Shown here: in pieces, positions 1 through 6,505 of the stretch
Numbering within the stretch: the stretch's first letter is position 1
How the letters are laid out: the number at the start of each line of letters is the position of its first letter
Assembly (NCBI GenBank): GCA_964368605.1
Contig: CAYJBP010000045.1
Span: forward strand, 1-17,213
From: CAYJBP01 sp964368605
GTDB lineage: Bacteria; Bacillota; Dehalobacteriia; UBA4068
Length of the DNA stretch: 17,213 nt
Direction of reading: 5' to 3'
Notes under the pieces: model-generated
Database searches by the model: none
The model's input: the letters and a program-made list of their open reading frames with translations, nothing else
Told to the model about the DNA's origin: nothing
Made by a program: the position numbers and the translations under genes

Positions 1-3000
1 TGGGATTGGTATTGGCGCTTACGCTGATATTATGTTTTGCCGGTACTGCTTTAGCCGTTGATAGCATTACTATTACCGAGGTTAAGGCTGATGTAAAAGG
101 TGTAGAAACAGTTATTACTAATCAAACCATTGATTATAGTGGTAATGTAACTATTACCGGTACTTATGTTGCTGCCGCAGGTGCCAGTATTATTATTGAT
201 AGTAATGTTGCTAACCCGGTAACAGGTACCAATAATAGCTTTACTATTACCTGTAAAGCCAGTGATATTCCTGCTAGCGGTAAACTATCTGTATTTTTTA
301 AAGATAATGTCGACACTAATGCCAGCAAGGATATGTCAATTGCCGCCGAGCCTAAATTGTCTTCTCTACAAGTAACCGGCCCGGCAAGCACCGGCCAAAT
401 ATTTGACCTAACAAAAGGGCAGGCTAGTTTCGACTATACTATCCTCGCTGCTCATAATACCAGAAATGATGAATATGCTATCACTGCTTCTGCCGGTACA
501 GGCTTAACTGTTTCCGAAGATTTCACCTTTACCGGTATCCTCAAAGATTATGAGCATATTGTTACCGTAAAAAATGGTAATGATGAAACTAAAGACTATT
601 CAGTAAATATTTTTAACCCCGAGGCAGAGATATTATCGCTTAATGTAGGTGGGGTTAGTGTTAATAGTCATAATACCGAAGCTGCAAAAGCGGCAGCTGT
701 AAACTTTAATAATAATACGGCCGAACATGCCATCAATGTTACAGTTAGCACCGGCGCCAGCTATAAAATTTATAATGCCCATAGCGGCGGTAGCGCGGTT
801 ACTAAATTAAATTTTGGTACTGCCGATGTAGCAGCCAAATTTAGAATAGAAGTTACCGCCAAAGGTTCTACTGCCCCCGTTACCTACTACTACACAGCAA
901 CCCGCACCGGCACCACCACCGCCACCAGCGTAAGCCTATTAAGCTCGCTTTATGTATCGTCTACCACCAGCGGCGGTTCTATATCAGGTAGTACAACTGT
1001 TACCACCACCAGTGGTGTAAACCCTTCCACCCGTACCCTAACCGTTGATAGCGATTATGCCAATAAAACCGTCTACCTGCGCTTTACAGAATCGGCCAAT
1101 GCCAGTGTTACCACCACTACCGCCAATTATTATGGGGTAGCCTTAAGCGATGCCGGCAGCAGCCGCAGCATAAACCTAACCATTACCCATGATGGCAAAA
1201 CCTATACCGCCCCGATCAGCATTTATGTAGATGATGCCGATCTAGTCGTTTTAGATGAGTTTTTGCCCAAAGATCGCAAAACTACCAGCACCTCGTCAAG
1301 CTATGAATTAGAAATCGACCCCAGCTTTAAATCCGGCACTACCAAATATGATATTATCGTGCCCAATGATTTAGACACCGTTTACTTCTATTACGAAACC
1401 GACCCCAGCAATGAGGATATCGATGTAGAAGGCGATATGAAAGATTTTGATATCGATGATGATTATATCGAGATTGAATTAGAAGAAGGCGACCAAGAGG
1501 TAGAATTAATAGTAGGCAGTGGCAGCGAAGAAAACACTTATACATTCGAGCTTATCCGCGAAGATGATGTAGAAGTTGATGCCTCGCTTGATGATTTGGA
1601 ATTACGCAAAACCAGCTCCGGCAGCAGCACCCAATATGATATTTCGCCCACATTCCGCTGGAATAATTTGCAGTACAGCGCCGATTTTGATGATGATATC
1701 GACGAAGTATATCTGCATTTAGACCCCGATGAAAGCGATTCCGAAATCACCATTAGCCCGTCCAGCGCCGTTGAGAAAATCGATGATGATGTTTATAAAA
1801 TTACCTTAGATATCGACGATACCTTAGAGCTGGATATTCATATCGAAAACGGCAGTGATGAAGCCACTTATGAGCTGGAATTGCGCAGTGGTGATGCCGC
1901 TGAGGAAACTATAGAAGATGCCCAGCTAAAGGGATTGTTAGTGGCCAGCAATGATAGCACCAGCAGCTCCTATCAATATGATTTATTGCCCGAATTTGAG
2001 GCCGATATTACCAATTATGTAGTATTTATCCCCTTTGACGAAGACGAAGATTTACAAGAATTTTTCATCCGCCCCACTTTAGACGATGAGGATGATGATT
2101 TAACCGTTGATGATAAAAGCTATGATAGTGCCGATTGGATTGAGTTTAGCTTAGATCCAGGCGATAAGGAAACGGTGGAAATCGAGGTAGAGGATGATGA
2201 TGATAATATCACCCGCTACAACTTAACCGTAATAGCCGCCGATGAAGATGCCGATGACGAGGCCTTATTAGATGAATTGGAATTGCGCACCGGCAGTAGC
2301 ACCTCGACCGAGGTTGATTTTAGCCCCTCTTTTGATGAAGATACCGAAGAATATTCGGCCAATGTAGATAATGATCAAGATGATATCCGCATCTATGCCG
2401 ACACCACCGATAGCTATGCCCATATTTTGGTAGATGGTATTTATATGAGCGGCAGCTATATTGTGGTAGAGCTGGAAGAAGGCGAGAATATTATCCCGAT
2501 TGTGGTCTATGCCGAGGATTGCGATAGCCATACCGAATATGAATTAACCGTAAATCGTGGCACTTCCGACGAGGCCGGTTTCCTCTATACCTTACAAATT
2601 AGGGTAGGCGATGGCAATACCGTTATTAATCAAGCTGTAAGTTTAATTCCTACTTTTAGCGGCAATCAAACCAGCTATAAGATTAATGTGCCGGAAAATA
2701 TCAGCCAAGTGGCCTTTAACCCCTATACCAGCCCCGAGTATGAAATTACCATGCTTGGTCAAGAGTTAAATAATGGCGCCTGGACAACCAATCATGCTTT
2801 AAAAAGTGGTGATAATACCTTTATTATTGATGTAGGGATTGGCTCTAAAAGCACCAGCTATAATATCACTATTGAGCGTGGTTTGGATGTAGTGGTAAGC
2901 AATCAAGCCTTAGAATTAAACGGTGCGGATATTAGTTCGGCCGCCTATAATATCAATGGCAATAATTATTTTAAATTACGCGATTTGGCCTATGCCCTGC

Positions 3001-3305
3001 GTGATACCGGCAAAAAATTCGAGGTAGCTTATAATGAGATTAGCCGTATTATCGAATTAACCGCTAATCAAGCCTATACGGTAATAGGCGGCGAAATGGA
3101 AGCCCCGCAAGCGGCAGGCAATACGATAATTAGCAATCAAAGGGTATATGTAAATGGCAAGGAAGCTAGCCTAACCGCCTATAATATTGATGGTGCAAAT
3201 TACTTCTTGCTGGTAGATTTAGGCGAGATATTCGATTTTGGCGTAGGCTATGACGAGGCAACCAGAACAGTACAAGTTGATACCAGCAAGGGTTATGATG
3301 ATTAA
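1..3305 (+). CDS. Secreted cadherin-like repeat protein with C-terminal stalk (copper amine oxidase N-like) domains, 5' partial
   Basis: The frame is already open at base 3 and ends at TAA 3303-3305; the true start is probably left of the window. Numbering from the codon at 6-8, residues 1-17 are a hydrophobic signal-peptide core ending in an Ala-x-Ala-like site (TALA then VDS). The positively charged n-region is missing, which is why the gene is taken as partial. After an N-terminal beta-rich region (about 18-115) come roughly eight cadherin-like beta-sandwich repeats of about 85-110 residues, near 117, 208, 309, 415, 527, 637, 754 and 858. Each begins LxxL and most end in a Y-x-hydrophobic-T/E-hydrophobic strand. 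Residues 960-1018 and 1040-1093 resemble copper amine oxidase N-like (stalk) domains, with the hallmark NYFKLRDLA near 987. Residues 415-850 are extremely rich in Asp and Glu. Such proteins are exported and usually cell-wall or surface associated. No LPxTG anchor or S-layer homology domain is visible. Its ligand is unknown. Confidence 0.85.
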   Translation, partial: GLVLALTLILCFAGTALAVDSITITEVKADVKGVETVITNQTIDYSGNVTITGTYVAAAGASIIIDSNVANPVTGTNNSFTITCKASDIPASGKLSVFFKDNVDTNASKDMSIAAEPKLSSLQVTGPASTGQIFDLTKGQASFDYTILAAHNTRNDEYAITASAGTGLTVSEDFTFTGILKDYEHIVTVKNGNDETKDYSVNIFNPEAEILSLNVGGVSVNSHNTEAAKAAAVNFNNNTAEHAINVTVSTGASYKIYNAHSGGSAVTKLNFGTADVAAKFRIEVTAKGSTAPVTYYYTATRTGTTTATSVSLLSSLYVSSTTSGGSISGSTTVTTTSGVNPSTRTLTVDSDYANKTVYLRFTESANASVTTTTANYYGVALSDAGSSRSINLTITHDGKTYTAPISIYVDDADLVVLDEFLPKDRKTTSTSSSYELEIDPSFKSGTTKYDIIVPNDLDTVYFYYETDPSNEDIDVEGDMKDFDIDDDYIEIELEEGDQEVELIVGSGSEENTYTFELIREDDVEVDASLDDLELRKTSSGSSTQYDISPTFRWNNLQYSADFDDDIDEVYLHLDPDESDSEITISPSSAVEKIDDDVYKITLDIDDTLELDIHIENGSDEATYELELRSGDAAEETIEDAQLKGLLVASNDSTSSSYQYDLLPEFEADITNYVVFIPFDEDEDLQEFFIRPTLDDEDDDLTVDDKSYDSADWIEFSLDPGDKETVEIEVEDDDDNITRYNLTVIAADEDADDEALLDELELRTGSSTSTEVDFSPSFDEDTEEYSANVDNDQDDIRIYADTTDSYAHILVDGIYMSGSYIVVELEEGENIIPIVVYAEDCDSHTEYELTVNRGTSDEAGFLYTLQIRVGDGNTVINQAVSLIPTFSGNQTSYKINVPENISQVAFNPYTSPEYEITMLGQELNNGAWTTNHALKSGDNTFIIDVGIGSKSTSYNITIERGLDVVVSNQALELNGADISSAAYNINGNNYFKLRDLAYALRDTGKKFEVAYNEISRIIELTANQAYTVIGGEMEAPQAAGNTIISNQRVYVNGKEASLTAYNIDGANYFLLVDLGEIFDFGVGYDEATRTVQVDTSKGYDD

Positions 3306-3318
3306 ATATTAAAGACTA

Positions 3319-3348
3319 AGAGGCTGTCGCAAAGTTGCGATAGCCTCT
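3319..3348 (+). terminator. Hairpin after the surface-protein gene, possible terminator
   Basis: AGAGGCTGTCGCAA (3319-3332) pairs with TTGCGATAGCCTCT (3335-3348), 14 base pairs with one G-U wobble, starting 14 bases after the stop codon. It lacks a clean run of T; only AAAGTTTT follows. The position suggests transcription termination, but the same hairpin is also the first module of a repeat found twice more in the window. Confidence 0.5.
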
Positions 3349-3491
3349 AAAGTTTTAATCAATTTTTTACAAAAAATTGCAGGGGTATTGGGGGCAGCGC
3401 CCCCAAGGTCTTAAAAGCGGCTTTTGGCGAAGCCAAAACAGCCCTTCGGGCAAAGAGCACTTTATTTTCATTTGCTACGCAAATAAAAATA
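3319..3491 (+). repeat. Multi-hairpin intergenic repeat, copy A
   Basis: A chain of six short inverted repeats fills this stretch: the GGCTGTCGC hairpin (3319-3348); CAATTTTTT/AAAAAATTG (3360-3379); TTGGGGGC-agc-GCCCCCAA (3388-3406); TTTTGGC-gaa-GCCAAAA (3422-3438); GCCC-ttc-GGGC (3441-3451); and a 13-bp arm pair with one mismatch around loop tac (3463-3491). The order of the first four modules, and the linkers AGTTTTA-TCAATTTT, TTGCAGGGG and AAGGTCT, recur near 13355-13568. The first two modules recur near 13618. No transposase lies nearby. It could be a REP-like or MITE-like non-autonomous element; the sequence does not decide which. Confidence 0.75.
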
Positions 3492-3620
3492 GCAGCTATC
3501 TTTCAATTTTAGCAATTCTATCTTCAATTACCCTCTTTTTAGGTGCTGCTTTTTTGCTACATGGGCTTATTTTTAAATAATTGAAAGATAAAAAGATAAA
3601 AAGACTAAAAGATTAAAACC

Positions 3621-3642
3621 ATTCTTTTTTGAAAAAAAGAAT
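3621..3642. other. AT-only hairpin ATTCTTTTT / AAAAAGAAT
   Basis: ATTCTTTTT (3621-3629) pairs with AAAAAGAAT (3634-3642). It sits between repeat copy A and the promoter of the next operon. A very similar hairpin lies at 7882-7908. The role is unknown; it could be a weak terminator remnant. The remainder of 3492-3689 holds AAAGATTAAA-like A-rich sequence and no convincing gene. Confidence 0.4.
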
Positions 3643-3689
3643 CAAAAAACTTTTGTAAAATATTGTCAAAAAAAGGCATAATCGGCTTA

Positions 3690-3718
3690 TTGTCAGTTGC
3701 CAAAAAAAATGATATAAT
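3690..3718 (+). promoter_or_regulatory. Sigma-A type promoter of the division operon
   Basis: TTGTCA (3690-3695) and a perfect TATAAT (3713-3718) are separated by exactly 17 bases. The ATG of the downstream gene begins at 3725, only six bases after the -10 box, so transcription would begin at or very near the start codon. No Shine-Dalgarno sequence can fit. It drives the HlyD-like gene, yggS, sepF and yggT. Confidence 0.75.
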
Positions 3719-3724
3719 ACTATT

Positions 3725-4798
3725 ATGATTGAAAAAAAGCGACAATTAAATAAACCAAATTATGCACTGGATATTATCCTGGTTTTGATTATCGGCTTTA
3801 TTTTGATAATGATTACTTTATGGCTGCGCGACTATATAAAAGGCCGAATGATCGATTTTGATACCATCGAACAAGGCTCGATTGGCATAACCCTGCAAGG
3901 CGAGCTATTGGTGATGCGCCACGAAACCCTGCTAACCGCCCCGGCCGCCGGCGCTTTTGTGTCGGCTATTAATGAGGGCGAGCGAGTTAATCAGGGTACT
4001 ATTATTGGCCAAAGTAATGATATCAACCTAATAGCCGATCGAGGAGGGATTGTTTCTTTTGCCTTAGATGGCTGGGAGCACATACTACAGCCCGACTTAT
4101 TAGACGAAATCGACCTGGATCAAGCCTTTAGCCAGTTAGCGGCAACTTATATGCCGCCAACAATTTTGGAGGACGATTTAGATAGCCAAGATGCCGCAGA
4201 TAGCGAGGCGGCAATCAACGAGGACGATATGGCCGATATTCATGCAAGTGATAGCCATATTGGCCAGGTTGGTGCGCCTAATTCGGCCTATACGGATAGT
4301 TTAGCGCTTAATCAGGCCGAGGGGCGGCCGGTGGCCAGGTTAATTGATAATTTAATGGGCTATACCTTGATTGTAAAATTGCATGATCCGCATAATTTGC
4401 TGGATGAGGAAAGCCGCCTTGATTTTACCTTGGATAATGGCCATCATTTTTATTTAAGCTTTGACGAGCGGCGCGAAAATGATTTAGGCGATAGTTATTT
4501 TATCTTTAGCATTAGTAATCAAGAGGATATGCTACTTAATTTGCGCTATGCAAAAGCCGAAATTATTGCCCGCGATATCGAGGGTTTTGTGGTACCCAGC
4601 CAGGCGGTTACGATTAATGAGCAAGGGGTAATCGGCATTTATCTGCGCCAAAAAAATAGGATAGAATTTTGGCCGGTTGATGAATTGGCCGCCCAAGATG
4701 GCTATTCGGTAATCGAAGGTATTGATAATGAATTAGAGGCCGGTTTAAATGTGGTAATCAATCCCGACCCTTCTATGGAGGGGCAGGAAGTTTTTTAG
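3725..4798 (+). CDS. HlyD-like single-pass membrane protein (periplasmic-adaptor type) in the ylm cluster
   Basis: 357 residues. A basic N-terminus (KKRQ) precedes one membrane segment at about 16-34. Residues 50-115 form a biotinyl-lipoyl-like beta-barrel half: ITLQGELLV, then TAPAAGAFVSAINEGERVNQG, matching the barrel-sandwich hybrid of HlyD/membrane-fusion proteins. An acidic, low-complexity linker at about 145-200 separates it from a beta-rich C-terminal part. The segment at 287-346 (VVPSQAV, GVIGIYL, VVINPDP) resembles the last beta domain of membrane-fusion proteins. It lacks the long coiled-coil hairpin of classic transport adaptors and has no ABC transporter beside it. From memory, proteins of this kind commonly sit just before yggS-sepF in Clostridia, so a role near the division site is plausible but inferred. 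The gap to yggS is about 30 bases. The start is ATG with no ribosome binding site, just after the promoter. No exact function is known. Confidence 0.75.
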   Translation: MIEKKRQLNKPNYALDIILVLIIGFILIMITLWLRDYIKGRMIDFDTIEQGSIGITLQGELLVMRHETLLTAPAAGAFVSAINEGERVNQGTIIGQSNDINLIADRGGIVSFALDGWEHILQPDLLDEIDLDQAFSQLAATYMPPTILEDDLDSQDAADSEAAINEDDMADIHASDSHIGQVGAPNSAYTDSLALNQAEGRPVARLIDNLMGYTLIVKLHDPHNLLDEESRLDFTLDNGHHFYLSFDERRENDLGDSYFIFSISNQEDMLLNLRYAKAEIIARDIEGFVVPSQAVTINEQGVIGIYLRQKNRIEFWPVDELAAQDGYSVIEGIDNELEAGLNVVINPDPSMEGQEVF

Positions 4799-4828
4799 CC
4801 AAAGTTAGCAGCAATAGGGGAGGAAAAT

Positions 4829-5521
4829 ATGAAAATAGCCCAAGCTTTGGAGCAGGTATATTATAATATTGAGCAAGCAAAGGCCAAAGCGCCTAATCCT
4901 AAGGCTAAAATTGAGCTTTTGGCCGTAAGCAAAACACAGCCGATCGAGGCCGTTAACGAGGCTAATTGTGCCGGCCAAATTCAATTTGCCGAAAATAAGG
5001 TGCAAGAATTATTACTTAAGCAAGAGCAAAGGCCGGATTTAAGCTGGCATTTAATTGGTCATTTGCAAAGTAATAAGGTAAAATATATTATTGATAAAAT
5101 TAGCATGTTGCATTCTTTAGATTCTTTAAGCTTAGCTTTAGAAATTCAAAAGCGAGCCTCGGCCAAGAATATTATTTTGCCCTGCTTGGTACAGGTAAAT
5201 ATTGCCGATGATGATCAAAAATTTGGCCTAAGCGAGGCCGAAGTAAGTGATTTTTTGGATGAGCTAAGTGCCTATCCAAATTTAAAAATAAAAGGCTTGA
5301 TGACAATAGGCCCTTTTTTGGACGATAGCGAACAAATGCGACCTGTTTTTCGTAATTTGCGGCTGCTTAAGGAAAAAGAGCAGCTAAAAGGGCGTAGTTT
5401 TATCGATTTACAGCATTTATCGATGGGCATGAGCAATGATTATCAAATTGCAATTGAAGAAGGCGCCGATATGGTGCGGGTAGGCAGCAATATTTTTGGC
5501 GCACGCAATTATAATAATTAG
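4829..5521 (+). CDS. yggS: YggS/YlmE family pyridoxal phosphate homeostasis protein
   Basis: 230 residues, normal length for this cytosolic family, which binds pyridoxal 5'-phosphate without known catalysis and keeps the vitamin B6 and amino/keto acid pools balanced. The fold is the alanine-racemase-like TIM barrel. Visible signatures: LLAVSKTQP with PLP-binding Lys35; FAENKVQE (53-60); WHLIGHLQSNKVKY (73-86); GLMTIGPF (156-163); and the phosphate-binding end LSMGMSNDYQIAI with MVRVGSNIFGAR (197-226). A strong AGGGGAGG (4816-4823) lies five bases before the ATG. It is the second gene of the division operon, and the yggS-sepF-yggT order is the classical Gram-positive ylmE-ylmF-ylmG arrangement. 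Confidence in the family is very high. Confidence 0.96.
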   Translation: MKIAQALEQVYYNIEQAKAKAPNPKAKIELLAVSKTQPIEAVNEANCAGQIQFAENKVQELLLKQEQRPDLSWHLIGHLQSNKVKYIIDKISMLHSLDSLSLALEIQKRASAKNIILPCLVQVNIADDDQKFGLSEAEVSDFLDELSAYPNLKIKGLMTIGPFLDDSEQMRPVFRNLRLLKEKEQLKGRSFIDLQHLSMGMSNDYQIAIEEGADMVRVGSNIFGARNYNN

Positions 5522-5613
5522 AAAATTCACGGATATTTTAATTTAAAGCAGGAATATAGGCATAATTGCTAGAAATTTCTAAGTTAAGGGTTTTATTAAA
5601 AGGAGCGATAAAT

Positions 5614-6129
5614 TTGAGCGGTTTATTAGACAAAATGAGCAATTTTTTCTTTAAGGATGTAGATCAAGAAGGCGATATGGTAAACGAGGAAGCAGGCAGC
5701 AATATTAAGCCGCCTTTATCAACTATCGAGCGTCCTACCTGGAACGAAGAAAAAAAGAAGGCTAAGCCTAATTTGGTAACCGTGCCCGGTAAGGGCTCGG
5801 GCAAGGGGCAGGATTTTATGGAAATGGTATTAATTAAAGCCGCATCCTATGAGGATATGCAAGAGATCGCCAATCATATCAAGGCACGCAAGGTAGTTGT
5901 GGCTAACTTTGAGGATATGGATAGAGAAGTAGCCCAAAAGATGGTTGATTTTTTATCGGGAGCTACCTTTGCTTTAGATGGTGTACCGCGTAAGGTATCG
6001 GGCGGCACATTTATTTTTAGTTCATCTAATGTTGATTTAAGCGGCCAAATTATGGAAAAAGACGGTAGCTTTAATGATTTCAATAATGACGAGCGTTTTT
6101 CGTCCACACAATGGCTTAAGAATAAATAG
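5614..6129 (+). CDS. sepF: Cell division protein SepF
   Basis: 171 residues from the TTG at 5614. This start is preferred because AAAAGGAG (5598-5605) lies eight bases before it and because SepF proteins begin with a short membrane-binding amphipathic helix, here MSGLLDKMSNFFF. An upstream in-frame TTG at 5566 has no ribosome binding site and would bury this helix. A charged linker (about 18-60) leads to the SepF core at about 68-147: MVLIKAASYEDMQEIANHI, VVVANFEDMDREVAQKMVDF, then SGATFALDG and GGTFIFSSSNVDLSG. SepF polymerises into rings or arcs, binds the C-terminus of FtsZ and tethers the Z-ring to the membrane, working in parallel with FtsA. It is co-transcribed with yggS and yggT. Confidence 0.95.
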   Translation: MSGLLDKMSNFFFKDVDQEGDMVNEEAGSNIKPPLSTIERPTWNEEKKKAKPNLVTVPGKGSGKGQDFMEMVLIKAASYEDMQEIANHIKARKVVVANFEDMDREVAQKMVDFLSGATFALDGVPRKVSGGTFIFSSSNVDLSGQIMEKDGSFNDFNNDERFSSTQWLKNK

Positions 6130-6144
6130 GCTGGAGGGATTAAT

Positions 6145-6405
6145 ATTAGCTTATACACTGTACTATGGGCGGTGTTTAGGGTATATTATTTCCTGCTTTT
6201 TGCTAGGATTATATTATCCTGGATAAGAATTGGCGATAATGTCCTAACCCGTTTTATTTACGAGATGACGGAGCCGGTACTTGGCTTTTTCCGCCGAATT
6301 ATACCTGTTTCGCCGGGTATGCCCCTAGATTTTTCACCAATTTTGGCATTTATAGCCTTGCAAATTGTCGAAAATCTGGTATTAAGAATGGTAATAGGTT
6401 TATAA
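6145..6405 (+). CDS. YggT/YlmG family membrane protein, probable ATT start
   Basis: 86 residues if started at ATT 6145. The frame is open directly after the sepF stop (6127-6129). GGAGGG (6133-6138) lies six bases before ATT 6145, giving MSLYTVLWAVFRVYYFLLFARIILSW as a complete first membrane helix. The only standard start, GTG 6172, has no ribosome binding site and cuts that helix. Two membrane helices (about 2-26 and 62-84) flank a loop with the family motif TRFIYEMTEPVLGFFRRIIP (about 38-57) and PLDFSPILAFIAL. YggT/YlmG proteins are small integral membrane proteins of unclear mechanism, genetically linked to division and, in plastids, to nucleoid distribution. It is the last gene of the operon, followed by a terminator. 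Confidence 0.88.
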   Translation: MSLYTVLWAVFRVYYFLLFARIILSWIRIGDNVLTRFIYEMTEPVLGFFRRIIPVSPGMPLDFSPILAFIALQIVENLVLRMVIGL

Positions 6406-6424
6406 GAGCCGATCAGGGCTAATT

Positions 6425-6469
6425 AAAAAACAAGCTGACATTTTAAAATGCTAGCTTGTTTTTGTTTTT
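6425..6469. terminator. Bidirectional intrinsic terminator between the division operon and the diguanylate cyclase gene
   Basis: AAAAACAAGCT pairs with AGCTTGTTTTT around an inner self-complementary CATTTTAAAATG (6439-6450). A T-rich run follows on the plus strand (TTTTTGTTTTT to 6469), and AAAAAA (6425-6430) gives a T run on the minus strand. The two flanking genes converge here, so one structure can stop both. Confidence 0.85.
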
Positions 6470-6505
6470 AGATAGGGGTGGCTATTTTATTGGTCTAAGC
6501 TAAAT

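Noticed and set aside
6..8. TTG at base 6 as the true start of the surface-protein gene
   Set aside because: The frame is open to its left, no binding site can be seen, and the signal peptide would lack its charged start. The gene is better treated as cut by the window edge.
2268..2531. Minus-strand open frame inside the surface-protein gene
   Set aside because: It is the complement of Asp/Glu-rich codons, which read as Ile/Leu/Val on the other strand; a shadow of the real gene.
3377..3580. Open frame of 67 codons on the plus strand with a hydrophobic end
   Set aside because: It runs through repeat copy A and several hairpins, has no ribosome binding site and a composition set by the repeat.
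3663..3682. Additional promoter from TTGTCA and CATAAT
   Set aside because: The two boxes are only eight bases apart, too close for a sigma-A promoter.
5566..5613. Upstream TTG start for sepF
   Set aside because: No ribosome binding site, and it would bury the N-terminal membrane-binding helix. TTG 5614 has AAAAGGAG eight bases upstream.
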